A stretch of DNA of 64,000 nucleotides from Martinezella tropici (GCF_003287875.1 NZ_QMKK01000044.1:186001-250000); one strand, 5' to 3'; numbered from the stretch's first letter, positions 44,130 through 53,608 are shown. Notes: generated by a model not told the origin, from the sequence alone. Numbers and translations: made by a program.

Positions 44130-44321
44130 TCAGAAACGGAAGAGGCTCTCCGCCGCCTTTCGTCCGGATGCCTTGGTTTCGATTTCCTCTTGCAGCCGGG
44201 CGATCTCGCCCTCAAGCAATGCTATGCGGTTTTTCAGCTCGTCCACCGATAGCAGCGATAGATCGCTGCCGATTTCATGGGCTGACGGCTGTTGCGGACG
44301 ATCATCATCGAACAAGCTCAT
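44130..44321 (-). CDS. DUF1192 family small protein
   Basis: 63 residues: MSLFDDDRPQQPSAHEIG, then LLSVDELKNRIALLEGEIAR and LQEEIETKASGRKAAESLF. The acidic start, coiled coil and C-terminal basic F-rich end are those of DUF1192. Function unknown. 28 bases after the MFS gene stop on the same strand. ATG follows AGGAGGAGCCGAA. Confidence 0.88.
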   Translation of the reverse strand: MSLFDDDRPQQPSAHEIGSDLSLLSVDELKNRIALLEGEIARLQEEIETKASGRKAAESLFRF

Positions 44322-44349
44322 TTCGGCTCCTCCTTTCCCTTTTGGGGGA

Positions 44350-45624
44350 TCAGGTGCCGTAATTTACAGTTATATCGTCCTTTTTTGAAGTCTCGCTCCG
44401 CGCGAGCGCCATGCTCTCGGGCGTGATCATCTGCGCATTGGCTGAAGGCATGGTCGTATAGGCGTCGCGATCGCCCGCGGGCTTGGCGGCGCGCATACGG
44501 CTGCGGAAGATCGAATAGGCCGTGATCAGCACATGAGCGATGGCTGTCACGAAGAACAGCGCATAGGGGCCGATGGCGGACATGACCGGTCCGCCGAGCG
44601 TCGGGCCGATGATGGTGCCGATGCCGTAAAGCAGCAGCAGGCCACCGGAAACCTTGACGAAATCTTCCGGTGCGGCGAAGTCGTTGGCGTGGGCAACCGC
44701 GATCGGATAGAGGGTGTTGGCCACCGAGCCATAGATTACCACCATGCCGATCAGGAAGGCGGGACTGCCGGGCTGCACCAGGAAGAGCAGCAGGCCGTCG
44801 AGTGCGGCAACGGCGGCCATGCCCGCCAGCACATAGCGTCGGTCGATCCGGTCGGAAAGGCGACCTGCCGGCAGCTGCATGACGGCGCCCGCAAAGATGG
44901 TCAAGCTCATCATCAGCGCGATATCGCTTTGGGAAAGGCCGGCATTGGCGCCGAAGACGGCGCCGAGCGTACCATAGGCGCCGTTGGCGATGCCGACGAG
45001 GAGGATGCCAATCGAGGCGACGGGCGAATTGCGGTAGAGCGCCTTCAGGTCGAGGCTGACGGCCTTGAGCGGCTGCGGGGAGGCGGCGGTCGACAGCGTC
45101 GTCGGCAGCATGGCGACGCAATAGCAGATGCCGCACATCATGAAGAGGATGGGCGTGTGGATGTCGGCAAAGGGCACCATCATCTGGCCGGCAACGGCGC
45201 CGATGAGGGTGATGCCGATATAGAGCGAGAAGATCGCGCCGCGGCTCTCATTGGTGGCGCGCTCATTGAGCCAGCTTTCGATGATCATCGAGGTGCCGGC
45301 GGTGCAGAAGCCGGTGACGGCGCGCAGCGCCACCCACCAGATCGGGTCGACGATAATGCCGGTCAACAAGGCGATGATGGCGATAACGGAGATGAAGCCC
45401 GAAAAGGCGCGAACATGGCCGATGCGCCTGACCAGCTTCGGCGCAGTCAGGCAGCCGAGCACGAAGCCGGTGGCCCAGGTCGTACCGAGCAGACCGAGCG
45501 TCGTGGTCGCATAGCCTTCGGCGGTGCCGCGTACGGGCAGCAGCAGGCTGTGCAGGCCGTTTCCCGTGAAGAGGAAGAGCGTGCCGAACAGCAGAGCGAG
45601 TACGGGCAAAATATTTCTTTTCAT
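44350..45624 (-). CDS. MFS transporter
   Basis: 424 residues with about twelve membrane helices. Opening MKRNILPVLALLFGTLFLFTG, GLLGTTWATGFVLGCLTAPK with the loop KLVRRIGHVRAFSG (motif A-like), and RLSDRIDRRYVLAGM between the sixth and seventh segment. Belongs to the YcaD/UMF1-like group of putative drug or sugar efflux proteins. Substrate unknown. ATG at 45624 (three codons in from 45633). Confidence 0.87.
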   Translation of the reverse strand: MKRNILPVLALLFGTLFLFTGNGLHSLLLPVRGTAEGYATTTLGLLGTTWATGFVLGCLTAPKLVRRIGHVRAFSGFISVIAIIALLTGIIVDPIWWVALRAVTGFCTAGTSMIIESWLNERATNESRGAIFSLYIGITLIGAVAGQMMVPFADIHTPILFMMCGICYCVAMLPTTLSTAASPQPLKAVSLDLKALYRNSPVASIGILLVGIANGAYGTLGAVFGANAGLSQSDIALMMSLTIFAGAVMQLPAGRLSDRIDRRYVLAGMAAVAALDGLLLFLVQPGSPAFLIGMVVIYGSVANTLYPIAVAHANDFAAPEDFVKVSGGLLLLYGIGTIIGPTLGGPVMSAIGPYALFFVTAIAHVLITAYSIFRSRMRAAKPAGDRDAYTTMPSANAQMITPESMALARSETSKKDDITVNYGT

Positions 45625-45835
45625 GCTCCCCACCTTCGTGCGGCTCCGCTTAAGGAACCGATAAGACAGGATCCCGCCCTGCCTGTTTTCAGTATTGATT
45701 GTGTCCCGGATTGCCGCTATCGGCCTGTAGAAACAGTCTGTTGGCGCGGAAAGATGTCCGTCCTGTGGCGATTACAGCATGAACGCGAAAGCTATGCAGC
45801 GGTTTTTGGTCGCGGCGGCTCTCACTCTTGCGAAA

Positions 45836-46012
45836 ATGGGGAAAAAGAGCGTGACAAAAGCCATAGCGGTGCTGCTTCTGCTCGCCATGGCGGTGCACAT
45901 CATCAAGCCGCTGGGGCTGCCGGGACTGAAGCGCAGGGCTGATTTCTGGAAGATCGCGATCTTCGCCTTTGCCATCTGGACAGTGGCGTTGGTCATCAAT
46001 GAAGTATTTTAG
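45836..46012 (+). CDS. Small two-helix membrane protein
   Basis: 58 residues from ATG 45836; GTG at 45851 with GGGGAAAAAG upstream is an alternative giving 53 residues. Two hydrophobic stretches: AIAVLLLLAMAVHII and AIFAFAIWTVALVIN, with PLGLPGLKRRADFWK between. Similar to short DUF-type membrane proteins of rhizobia but no family recognised. It is between two leftward genes and stands alone. Confidence 0.6.
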   Translation: MGKKSVTKAIAVLLLLAMAVHIIKPLGLPGLKRRADFWKIAIFAFAIWTVALVINEVF

Positions 46013-46059
46013 GCGTTGCAGGGCGGGATTCGGGCTTTCGGCGGGCCGCTCGTGGCAGC

Positions 46060-46977
46060 CTAAAGCAGGACCTCGCCGCGCATGACGTGGACGCTGCTGC
46101 CGGACAGCAAGACTTCATTTACCGTGCCGGCAGTTTTCTTGACCTCGACGCCGATGAGGCTGCGTCTTCCCATCTCCACGCCCTGCTCGATGGTGATCTT
46201 CACGTCCGCATCCCGGGCCGGCAGCAGTGAGGTGAGGTAGGCGCCGAGGGCGGCGGAGGCGCTGCCGGTCGCTGGGTCCTCCGTCACATTGTCGAGCGGC
46301 GCAAACATGCGGGCGCGGATTTGCCACGGATTTTCAGCTGAGCGCAGGTAGAGAAAGAGCGAGAAGCCGGTCTTGTCTTCTTTGTGCCGCGCGGCCGCTT
46401 CGGCAAATACAGCCGCGTTCGGCCTTGCCTTTCCAAGCGCCTCGAGACTGTCCAGTTCGGCAAAGGCAAAGGGCAGGCCAACTGAGGCGAAGGTCGGGGC
46501 ATGCGTGGTTTTACGGATCGATCGCGGATCGATCTGGACGCAACGCGCAATCAAGTCATCGGCAATCGTTTCGCCGATCGTCAGGCTCGCCGGCGCGCGT
46601 ATGCTTGTGCTTGTAACGGCGCCATCGGTGCGCAATAGCGTCACCTCCACCAGGCCGGCATCCTCCTCGAAGGTCAGCCTGTCACCTGTGGGCTTTCCGA
46701 AGATCCCCTGCTGCTGGCCGAGAACGAAGGCGGTGCCTACATTCGGGTGGCCGGCAAAGGGAATCTCAGCCGTCGGGGTGAAGATGCGAACGCGCGCAGT
46801 GTGATCGGACTTTTCGGGTGGCAGCACGAAGGTCGTTTCTGAATAACCGAACTCGGCTGCGATCTTCTGCATGGCCTCGCTGCTGAGGCCACGGGCATCG
46901 GGGATGACGGCCAGCGGATTGCCGACGAAACGCTCCGATGTGAAGACGTCGACGGTAACATAGGCAACGGTGTTCAT
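46060..46977 (-). CDS. PhzF family isomerase
   Basis: 305 residues, diaminopimelate-epimerase-like fold. Seen: FVGNPLAVIPDARGLS, EFGYSETTFVLPPEKSD with the catalytic-type Glu near residue 46, FAGHPNVGTAFVLG, and the second-half motif DPATGSASAALGAYL. PhzF of phenazine producers isomerises DHHA; most homologues have other, unknown substrates and there are no phenazine genes here. Start MNTVAYVTVDVF. Confidence 0.9.
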   Translation of the reverse strand: MNTVAYVTVDVFTSERFVGNPLAVIPDARGLSSEAMQKIAAEFGYSETTFVLPPEKSDHTARVRIFTPTAEIPFAGHPNVGTAFVLGQQQGIFGKPTGDRLTFEEDAGLVEVTLLRTDGAVTSTSIRAPASLTIGETIADDLIARCVQIDPRSIRKTTHAPTFASVGLPFAFAELDSLEALGKARPNAAVFAEAAARHKEDKTGFSLFLYLRSAENPWQIRARMFAPLDNVTEDPATGSASAALGAYLTSLLPARDADVKITIEQGVEMGRRSLIGVEVKKTAGTVNEVLLSGSSVHVMRGEVLL

Positions 46978-47136
46978 GGCAGCCCCCAGAGCTTCGGTAG
47001 ATCTGTGAGGATTTAGCCGCTGGCCGGCTGGTGCTGGAAGTGGGAACTTGTGCCGGTGACAACTTCACCAGCGGTCACCATCGAAGGTCTGGCTTCCGTA
47101 TCAGCTTTAAGGCCCCATCACGCGCTGGCGATTGCT

Positions 47137-48399
47137 TTAATTGCTCTGGAACTGTTTGAGCACGCTGGACCAAAGTTCGACGAGCTCGGCACTGCCGACA
47201 TCGCCGGGCTTCGCACGTACTGCCGTGTGAACGAGTACCAGATGCGTTGCCGGATCGACGAGGATGCGCTGGCCGGCTCGGCCGTCCAGAAAGAACGTTC
47301 GGCGCGGGCCAGGCATCAGCCAGGTTTGATAGCCGTAGCCCCATGGGTTCGTCTCATGATTGACTGCGAGGAACGAGCCCTGCTTGACCGGCTGCGTCGC
47401 ATCGAGCAGCCACTGGCGGGGTATGATCTGCCGGCCGTTCAAGGCGCCGTCATGCGCGAGCAGCAGCCCAAAGCGGGCGTAGTCGCGAAGTGTCGCGCTG
47501 AAGCAGCAGTAGCCGACTTCCTGGCCTGTTCTATCGACCTGCCAGTTCGCGCTGGCTTCCGCACCCATCGGCTGCCAGATGCGGGTCTGCAGATAGTCCG
47601 CCATGCTCATATGAGTGGCGTGGGTGAGGACGAGGCTCAGTCCCTCCGTATCGAGATTGCTGTAGTGCCAGACCGTATCGGGAGGCGCGACCCGCTTGTT
47701 GAAGCGGGATATGGCTGTAATGGGGTCGAGCTTTTCCGGGCCAAGCAGTGAATTGCTGAGATGAATATTGTCGTCGGGGTTGCCGAAGTTCTCGGTGAAG
47801 GCAATGCCGGAGGCCATGCGCAGCAATGCGCGGATCGGCGTGGCGCCCATCTCCGTGCCTTTCAGCTCCGGCACATAGGTCTCGACCGTATCGTCGATCG
47901 AATGAATGGCGCCCTCGGAAATCGCAATCCCGATCATCATGCCTGTCAACGTCTTCGCCAGGGATTGCGAAACGAAGCGGTCGTGATCGTTGCGGCCGTA
48001 TTGATAATGTTCGAACAGGATCGTGTCGTCGTGTGCAATCAGCAATCCCGTGGTGGGATTGGTGTCCAGATACTTCGACAACGAAGCGGTTTCGGTGCCG
48101 AAGGTGAACTTGATTGAAAGTTCGGAAGGGGCTCGAAGCAATGGCAACGGGTGCTCGGCGGCTGCGATCGTGTGCGTTGGTGCGAGCTGATCGGCGTGAC
48201 TGAAGTTGCCGATCATGTTCTTTTGTTCGCTCAGCGGCAGACCGACGGGATAGCCGAGTTTCTCGCCGTAGGCCTCTGCGTCTGGCCCGGTCGGTGAGAA
48301 GACGGGAACAGCCGACTGAAATTGCTGGGCGCGAGAAATGTTTATTTGTGCAACTAATACTACAGCAAGAACAGCAACAAAGCTGCGCCAAGCAAGCAT
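47137..48399 (-). CDS. Exported serine hydrolase (beta-lactamase/transpeptidase-like)
   Basis: 420 residues. Signal peptide LAWRSFVAVLAVVLVAQINIS, ending near RAQQ. Penicillin-binding fold: SxxK nucleophile in FVSQSLAKTLTGMMIG, tyrosine motif HYSNLDTEGLSLVL (Y-S-N), and FLDGRAGQRILVDP-type C-terminal strand. Related to 6-aminohexanoate-dimer hydrolase and class C-like esterases. Substrate unknown. ATG at 48399 follows GAGGGGTTGCC. Confidence 0.85.
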   Translation of the reverse strand: MLAWRSFVAVLAVVLVAQINISRAQQFQSAVPVFSPTGPDAEAYGEKLGYPVGLPLSEQKNMIGNFSHADQLAPTHTIAAAEHPLPLLRAPSELSIKFTFGTETASLSKYLDTNPTTGLLIAHDDTILFEHYQYGRNDHDRFVSQSLAKTLTGMMIGIAISEGAIHSIDDTVETYVPELKGTEMGATPIRALLRMASGIAFTENFGNPDDNIHLSNSLLGPEKLDPITAISRFNKRVAPPDTVWHYSNLDTEGLSLVLTHATHMSMADYLQTRIWQPMGAEASANWQVDRTGQEVGYCCFSATLRDYARFGLLLAHDGALNGRQIIPRQWLLDATQPVKQGSFLAVNHETNPWGYGYQTWLMPGPRRTFFLDGRAGQRILVDPATHLVLVHTAVRAKPGDVGSAELVELWSSVLKQFQSN

Positions 48400-48571
48400 A
48401 TGGCAACCCCTCTATTTGGCCCGTTTATTACAAGTGGGACAACCAGTGCCGCGTTTTCGTAACATCCATTTGACATGGTTTGTTTTCCGATATCACGGCA
48501 AGCCTATTCTTGTCATTGGGACAGATGTGACTTGCTCTGTTCTGAACGTCCGGCTGGATATTCCTCGAAAG

Positions 48572-48606
48572 CAAAAAACCCCGATCGCATCGCGATCGGG
48601 GTTTTT
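48572..48606. terminator. Strong bidirectional hairpin terminator
   Basis: AAAAACCCCGATCG-cat-CGCGATCGGGGTTTTT. It lies between the serine hydrolase promoter side and fbaB, and most likely ends the fbaB transcript after the repeat element. Confidence 0.8.
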
Positions 48607-48622
48607 CGTTCATTCGAATACT

Positions 48623-48723
48623 CAAGCGGTTCAGCTTTTCAGAGCGTCATCGAACTGCTCTATCCCATTGTTTCCACGCGATTCCGGGAAAATTGCAGTG
48701 CACTTTCCCCGGAATTACTCCAG
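48623..48723. repeat. Intergenic repeat element, copy 2
   Basis: Matches copy 1 at 14.9 kb: aagcggttcagctttt, cacgcgattccgggaaaatt, cactttccccggaattactc, ending ccag. Slightly decayed in the middle. It sits directly after the fbaB stop codon. The remaining part of the 330-base gap 48400-48729 holds the terminator and the signal-peptide gene's promoter side. Confidence 0.75.
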
Positions 48724-48729
48724 CTGATA

Positions 48730-49755
48730 TCAAGCAGCCTGTTCGCGATCCTTCGTCCAGCTGCCCTTGGCGGCGAGATAGTTCATCTCGGCGCGATGGG
48801 TGAAGGCGCGTTGGCCGGCTGCGACGTTCTCGGCCTTGCCGCCCCAGGCCTTCAGCGCGCTGTCCTGCAGGGCGCGGCCGTAGGAGAAGGTCACGTGCCA
48901 GGGCAGATCGTAACCGGAGTTGATCGCGGAGAGATGGGCGGTTGCCTCTTCCGTCGACTGGCCGCCGGAGAGGAAGGCGATGCCGGGAACGGCTGACGGA
49001 ACGGTTTCCTTCAGTACCTTAACGGTGCGTTCGGCGACCTGCTCGACGGAGGCCTTGCGGACCTTCTTGCCGTCGATGACCATGCTCGGCTTCAGGATCA
49101 TGCCTTCGAGCTTGATGCGGGCTTCTGCGAGCTCCTGGAAGACGATCTGCAGCGTCCAGCGGGTGACTTCCTCGCTGCGGTCGAGGCTCTGCGTGCCGGG
49201 TTCGCCATCCATCAGCACTTCCGGCTCGACGATCGGGACGATCTTGGCCTGCTGGCAAAGAGCGGCATAACGGGCGAGCGCGTGGGCGTTGGCCTTGATG
49301 GCGCCATAGGTCGGCAGCGTATCGGAAACGGCGATCACGCCGCGCCACTTGGCGAAGCGGGCGCCGGCTTCATAATATTTCGCCAGGCGGTCGGCGAGGC
49401 CGTCGAGGCCTTCGGTGACGGTTTCGCCGGGGAAGGCGGCGAGCGGCTTGGCGCCGACATCGACCTTGATGCCGGGAATGCTGTCTGCAGCCTTGATGAT
49501 ATCGACGAAGGGGGTGCCGTCCGCTGCCTTCTGGAAGAGGGTTTCCTCATAGAGGATGACGCCGGAGATGTACTTCTTCATGGCGTCGTCGGAGCGGAAG
49601 AGCATTTCGCGATAGTCGCGGCGGCTCTCTTCCGTTGATACGAGAGAGATGGCGTCGAAGCGCTTCTTGATCGTGGCGGTGGATTCGTCCGCCGCCAGGA
49701 GGCCCTTGCCACCAGCAACCATCTTTACGGCAATGTCTTCAATTCGTTCGCTCAT
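48730..49755 (-). CDS. fbaB: Fructose-bisphosphate aldolase, class I
   Basis: 341 residues. Splits fructose-1,6-bisphosphate to the two triose phosphates through a Schiff base. Seen: GKGLLAADESTATIKKRF (animal/plant-type opening), KVDVGAKPL, the Schiff-base lysine region GMILKPSMVIDGKK, and FLSGGQSTEEATAHL. Animal-type class I aldolase. ATG 49755 after GGAGAAACAAA. Downstream of pgk by 213 bases on the same strand, with its own promoter region. Confidence 0.92.
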   Translation of the reverse strand: MSERIEDIAVKMVAGGKGLLAADESTATIKKRFDAISLVSTEESRRDYREMLFRSDDAMKKYISGVILYEETLFQKAADGTPFVDIIKAADSIPGIKVDVGAKPLAAFPGETVTEGLDGLADRLAKYYEAGARFAKWRGVIAVSDTLPTYGAIKANAHALARYAALCQQAKIVPIVEPEVLMDGEPGTQSLDRSEEVTRWTLQIVFQELAEARIKLEGMILKPSMVIDGKKVRKASVEQVAERTVKVLKETVPSAVPGIAFLSGGQSTEEATAHLSAINSGYDLPWHVTFSYGRALQDSALKAWGGKAENVAAGQRAFTHRAEMNYLAAKGSWTKDREQAA

Positions 49756-49847
49756 TTTGTTTCTCCAAGGCGATTTCAATCGGCGACAGGATCAATATAG
49801 ATCGGCGATAACAGAAGTGTAGAAGGAGGGAAATGGCTGGCTAACTA

Positions 49848-49883
49848 ATTGAAACGATTGAAATGATTTCAACCGTTTGAAAG
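49848..49883. promoter_or_regulatory. Palindromic operator candidate upstream of fbaB
   Basis: TTGAAACG, TTGAAAT-g-ATTTCAA and CGTTTGAA in close order over 36 bases, the inner part being a perfect seven-base inverted repeat. It is 93-128 bases before the fbaB start and beyond it lies the pgk terminator. Confidence 0.45.
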
Positions 49884-49910
49884 TTTTGGACGCTATCCTA
49901 GCACTCATGG

Positions 49911-49943
49911 AAAAGCCGCGAAAGCTTTAGCTTTCGCGGCTTT
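49911..49943 (-). terminator. Terminator of pgk
   Basis: Read leftward AAAGCCGCGAAAGCT-aa-AGCTTTCGCGGCTTTT, a fifteen-base stem 26 bases after the pgk stop. Confidence 0.9.
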
Positions 49944-49968
49944 GATCAATCATCGCGAAGAGGTTTTC

Positions 49969-51171
49969 TTACTTGCCGTTCTGCAGAACGGCGACGCCGG
50001 GAAGAACCTTGCCTTCCATCCATTCGAGGAAGGCGCCGCCGGCCGTCGAGACATAGGTGAAGTCGTCGGCAACGCCGGCGTGGTTGAGTGCCGAGACGGT
50101 GTCGCCGCCGCCGGCGACCGAGGTCAGCTTGCCGGCCTTGGTGCACTCGGCAGCATATTTGGCGACCGCGACGGTGGCGGCATCGAAGGGAGCGATTTCG
50201 AAGGCGCCGAGCGGGCCGTTCCAGACCAGCGTCGTGGCGCGGCCGATCCAGCCATTGACGGCTTCGACCGACTTCGGGCCGACATCGAGCACCATGGCAT
50301 CGGCGGGGATGGCGTCGATCGCCACGACCTCGTTATCGGCTCCGGCCTTGAATTCGCGCGCGATGACGCCGTCTTCCGGCAGAACGATCGCGCAGCCGGC
50401 CGTGGCGGCTTCGATCATGATCTGCTTGGCGGTGTCGGCGAGATCGTGTTCGCAGAGCGACTTGCCGACATTGGTGCCGCGCGCGGCGAGGAAGGTGTTG
50501 GCCATGCCGCCGCCGATGACAAGCGCATCGACCTTCTTCACCAGGTTCGTCAGAAGGTCGATCTTGGTGGAAACCTTGGCGCCGCCGACAATGGCGACAA
50601 CCGGGCGGACCGGATTGCCAAGACCCTTCTCCAGGGCTTCGAGCTCTGCCTGCATGGTGCGGCCCGCATAGGCCGGCAGCAGGTGGGCGAGGCCTTCCGT
50701 GGAAGAGTGGGCGCGATGCGCGGCGGAGAAGGCGTCGTTGACGTAGATATCGCCATTGGCGGCAAGCGACTTGGTGAAGGCGGCGTCGTTCTTTTCCTCT
50801 TCCTTATGGAAGCGGGTGTTTTCCAGCAGCAGGATGTCGCCATTGTTCATCTTGGCAACGGCATCGGCGGCCGGAGCGCCGATGCTATCGGAAGCAAAGA
50901 GAACGGCGTGGTCCAGAACTTCTTCGACCGCCGGTACGATCAGTCCGAGGGACAGATCCGGGGAGGGGCCATCCTTCGGACGGCCGAAATGGGCAAGCAG
51001 GATGACCTTGGCACCCTTTTCCGACAGTTCGAGAATCGTCGGAGCGACACGTTCGATGCGGGTCGCATCGGTGACCTTGCCATCCTTGACCGGCACATTG
51101 AGGTCGACGCGCACGAGCACGCGCTTGCCGGTGATGTCGGTGAGATCGTCGAGAGTTTTGAAGGCTGCCAT
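49969..51171 (-). CDS. pgk: Phosphoglycerate kinase
   Basis: 400 residues. Transfers phosphate between 1,3-bisphosphoglycerate and ADP. Seen: KRVLVRVDLNVPVKDG, LLAHFGRPKDG, DAFSAAHRAHSSTEGLAH, VAIVGGAKVSTKIDLL, and the nucleotide loop VAGGGDTVSAL. ATG at 51171; the frame upstream to 51243 is non-coding. The Shine-Dalgarno sequence is weak (TTGGATCC). Downstream of the antiporter by 72 bases. Confidence 0.95.
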   Translation of the reverse strand: MAAFKTLDDLTDITGKRVLVRVDLNVPVKDGKVTDATRIERVAPTILELSEKGAKVILLAHFGRPKDGPSPDLSLGLIVPAVEEVLDHAVLFASDSIGAPAADAVAKMNNGDILLLENTRFHKEEEKNDAAFTKSLAANGDIYVNDAFSAAHRAHSSTEGLAHLLPAYAGRTMQAELEALEKGLGNPVRPVVAIVGGAKVSTKIDLLTNLVKKVDALVIGGGMANTFLAARGTNVGKSLCEHDLADTAKQIMIEAATAGCAIVLPEDGVIAREFKAGADNEVVAIDAIPADAMVLDVGPKSVEAVNGWIGRATTLVWNGPLGAFEIAPFDAATVAVAKYAAECTKAGKLTSVAGGGDTVSALNHAGVADDFTYVSTAGGAFLEWMEGKVLPGVAVLQNGK

Positions 51172-51243
51172 AGGAGGATCCAATGTTGTTGGTGGCGAAA
51201 AGTGCGCCGACCATACTACGGATGATCGGAGACGCAAGGCCAT

Positions 51244-53094
51244 TCAGGCGTCGTTTTTTCCGGCATTTGAATCGTTTGAAACGCTGGCTTCCGGGTGCTC
51301 CCGACGCTTCTGCAGGTGAGCGCGGATGCTCTTAAAAATATCGTGGAGATTGATGAAGATCGGCATCAGAACAGGCGGCTCCACCGCTTCGAGCGACATG
51401 CCGACCGACTGGATGTGGTCGCTCTCGTCGAGATCGCGGACGATCAGAATGATCTCGCCCAGGCGAACGCGATCCGCATAATCGGCCTTGCCGCCCAGGC
51501 GATGGCGCATGAGTTCGGCGATGGTAAGCCCCTTCTCCTGTTCGCTCAGCAGGCCCGGCCCATAGGCCGCATCGAGATCGGCGGCGGGGCGCAGCGGCGA
51601 GATCGAGAAGGCGCCGAAGAACTCGGCATCGTCGGGATCGACCGGGGCGCGGCTGGCAAAGAGGCGGTCGAGAAGCCGGGAATAATTGGGCGAGATGAAG
51701 AGATAGACGATATCGTTTTCGCGCAGGCGACCGGCATATTGATAGCGCATGGATTTGCCGTCGCGCACGACGAGCGAAGGCATTGCCCAGCGCGGTATAC
51801 GTTCGCCGCGCAGGACCGGGCTGTCCTTTACGACACGATAGGAGAGGAGTTCGTGGTTGACGGTGCCGGGCAGGTCGACCTCGACCTTGTCGATCGCTCC
51901 CATGCGCGGGGGAATGATGAGGCCGAGGCGGCGCGCCATGGGTTTGATGGTCCAGCCCTGTACGAGCAGCGACACCAGCACGACGATGAAGGCAACGTTG
52001 AAATAGGTCTGGCCTGATTGCAGGTTGCCGAGGATGGGCATGATGGCCAGCAAGATGGAGACGGCGCCGCGCAAGCCGACCCAGGCGACGAAGCCGGTCT
52101 CGCGCTGGGTGTAATCGAAGGGCAGCAGGCAGAGCCACACGGCGATCGGTCGGGCAATGAAGATCAGGAAAAGAGCCAACGCCACGGCGGGTATGGCAAT
52201 GGCCGGAAATTGCGACGGCGTGGCGAGCAGGCCGAGAACGAGGAACATGATGATCTGCGCCAGCCAGGTCATGCCGTCCTGGAAGCGCTTGATCGAGGCT
52301 GAGGCCGGCATCTTGCGATTGCCGGCGTAAATGCCGGCGACATAGACGGCCAGGAAACCGCTGCCGCCGACAGCGCCGGTGAAGGAGAAGACGAGGAGCG
52401 CCAGCGCCAGCACGAAGATCGGCGTCAGGCCGCGATCGGTCTCCAGCCGGCTGACGATGAGCACGATCATCATGCCGCCGAGCAGGCCAAGGACGACGCC
52501 AAGCCCCATCTGCTGGATGAAGGTGGCGAGCATGGCGAGATTGATGCCGGCATAGCCTTCGCCGCTTGCGAGCAGCTCGACCAGGGCGAGCGTCAGGAAG
52601 ATCGCCATCGGATCGTTGGTGCCGGATTCGACTTCGAGTGTCGAGCGCACCTTGTCGCGGATATTGATGCCGCCGATGCGCAGCAGGAAGAAGACGGCCG
52701 CGGCGTCCGTCGAAGCGACGATAGAGCCGAGCAGCAGCCCCTGCAGCCAGGTAAAGCCGAGCAGCCAGGTGGCGGCAAGGCCGAACAGCGCCGCCGTGGC
52801 GATGACGCCGACGGAGGCGATCGTCAGCGCCGGTGCCGCGGCAAGTTTGAAGGCCTGGATCGGCGTGCCGTAGCCGGAATCGAAGAGGATGATGGCAAGA
52901 GCCAGCGAGCCGAGAATATAGGCGAGATAATTGTTGGAGAATTCGATGCCGAGCCCGTCGGTGCCGGCGGCAAGCCCGATCATCAGGAAAAGCAGCAGCA
53001 AGGGTGCGCCGAAGCGGAAGGCGAGGAGGCTGGAAAAGGCCGCAATGAGAACAAGGACCGTGCCGACCAGCACGATGACGTAAAATGCCTCCAC
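51244..53094 (-). CDS. CPA1-type K+(Na+)/H+ antiporter with TrkA_C and CorC-type domains
   Basis: 616 residues, NhaP2/CvrA-like. Twelve to thirteen membrane helices over the first 390 residues, with ESGTNDPMAIFLTLALVELL holding the conserved N-D pair and GLRGAVSILLAIMPI. Then a TrkA_C-type domain (MRYQYAGRLRENDIVYLFIS) and a CorC/HlyC-like end (GEIILIVRDLDESDHI). It exports K+ or Na+ in exchange for protons. Set between the glycolipid-binding gene and pgk, an unusual guest in a sugar-phosphate cluster. Confidence 0.9.
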   Translation of the reverse strand: MEAFYVIVLVGTVLVLIAAFSSLLAFRFGAPLLLLFLMIGLAAGTDGLGIEFSNNYLAYILGSLALAIILFDSGYGTPIQAFKLAAAPALTIASVGVIATAALFGLAATWLLGFTWLQGLLLGSIVASTDAAAVFFLLRIGGINIRDKVRSTLEVESGTNDPMAIFLTLALVELLASGEGYAGINLAMLATFIQQMGLGVVLGLLGGMMIVLIVSRLETDRGLTPIFVLALALLVFSFTGAVGGSGFLAVYVAGIYAGNRKMPASASIKRFQDGMTWLAQIIMFLVLGLLATPSQFPAIAIPAVALALFLIFIARPIAVWLCLLPFDYTQRETGFVAWVGLRGAVSILLAIMPILGNLQSGQTYFNVAFIVVLVSLLVQGWTIKPMARRLGLIIPPRMGAIDKVEVDLPGTVNHELLSYRVVKDSPVLRGERIPRWAMPSLVVRDGKSMRYQYAGRLRENDIVYLFISPNYSRLLDRLFASRAPVDPDDAEFFGAFSISPLRPAADLDAAYGPGLLSEQEKGLTIAELMRHRLGGKADYADRVRLGEIILIVRDLDESDHIQSVGMSLEAVEPPVLMPIFINLHDIFKSIRAHLQKRREHPEASVSNDSNAGKNDA

Positions 53095-53608
53095 CTTGTC
53101 TTCCCCTTTCCCTGCGCCGCTGGGCCAAAAGCCCGGAATGCGGAAGTCCCTTCGTCATCCCATCATGCAGTCTTGCCGGTCATATTGGCAAATATGACCT
53201 TATTCAGAGGAGAGCTTTACGACTGAAGCCCACTCTGACGGTTGCGACGGCGTGGTGTGATGCGCTTTTGCCAGAACGGCGAAGCGGCTTGGAATGCCCT
53301 GGGAGACGTCCTGTCCAAAATTTATTGGTAAATCTGGACCATAGCAGGGCAGGGAGAACAAAGATTGAGGCGTTTTGAAGGGCAATTGCGGTTGGGCCAA
53401 AAGGTTTGTGCGTGGATCCTCGGGTCAAGCCCGAGGATGACGATGCTTGAGAATAGGCCAAAGACACATAGCGACTTGGGAGATGCATCTCAAAAAACTA
53501 TCGTTTGTCCGCGGTCCACCTCGAAAACACGTCATCCTCGGGCTTGACCCGAGGATCCAAGCACAAGCTCGTTGCTTGCTGAATGAGCAAGAGTAACGAT
53601 ACCGCAGC
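53095..53608. other. 514-base gap: promoter region and repeats, no gene seen
   Basis: Between the antiporter start and the end of the DUF1089 gene. The right half is the inverted palindromic pair at 53413-53559. The left part, next to the antiporter, is presumably its promoter. No reading frame in it looks coding. Confidence 0.6.
53413..53559. repeat. Inverted pair of self-complementary repeats
   Basis: The 30-base unit at 53413-53442 (tggatcctcgggtcaagccc, then gaggatgacg) is itself a palindrome and returns inverted at 53530-53559 (cgtcatcctcgggcttgacc, then cgaggatcca), 87 bases apart. The CCTCGGG-tcaag-CCCGAGG core is a common rhizobial intergenic palindrome. Confidence 0.85.

Noticed and set aside
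51183..51330. Short plus-strand frame after GGAGGATCCA, opposite the pgk start
   Set aside because: The good ribosome site is a coincidence of the pgk 5' region; the frame overlaps the antiporter gene end and shows no protein-like pattern.
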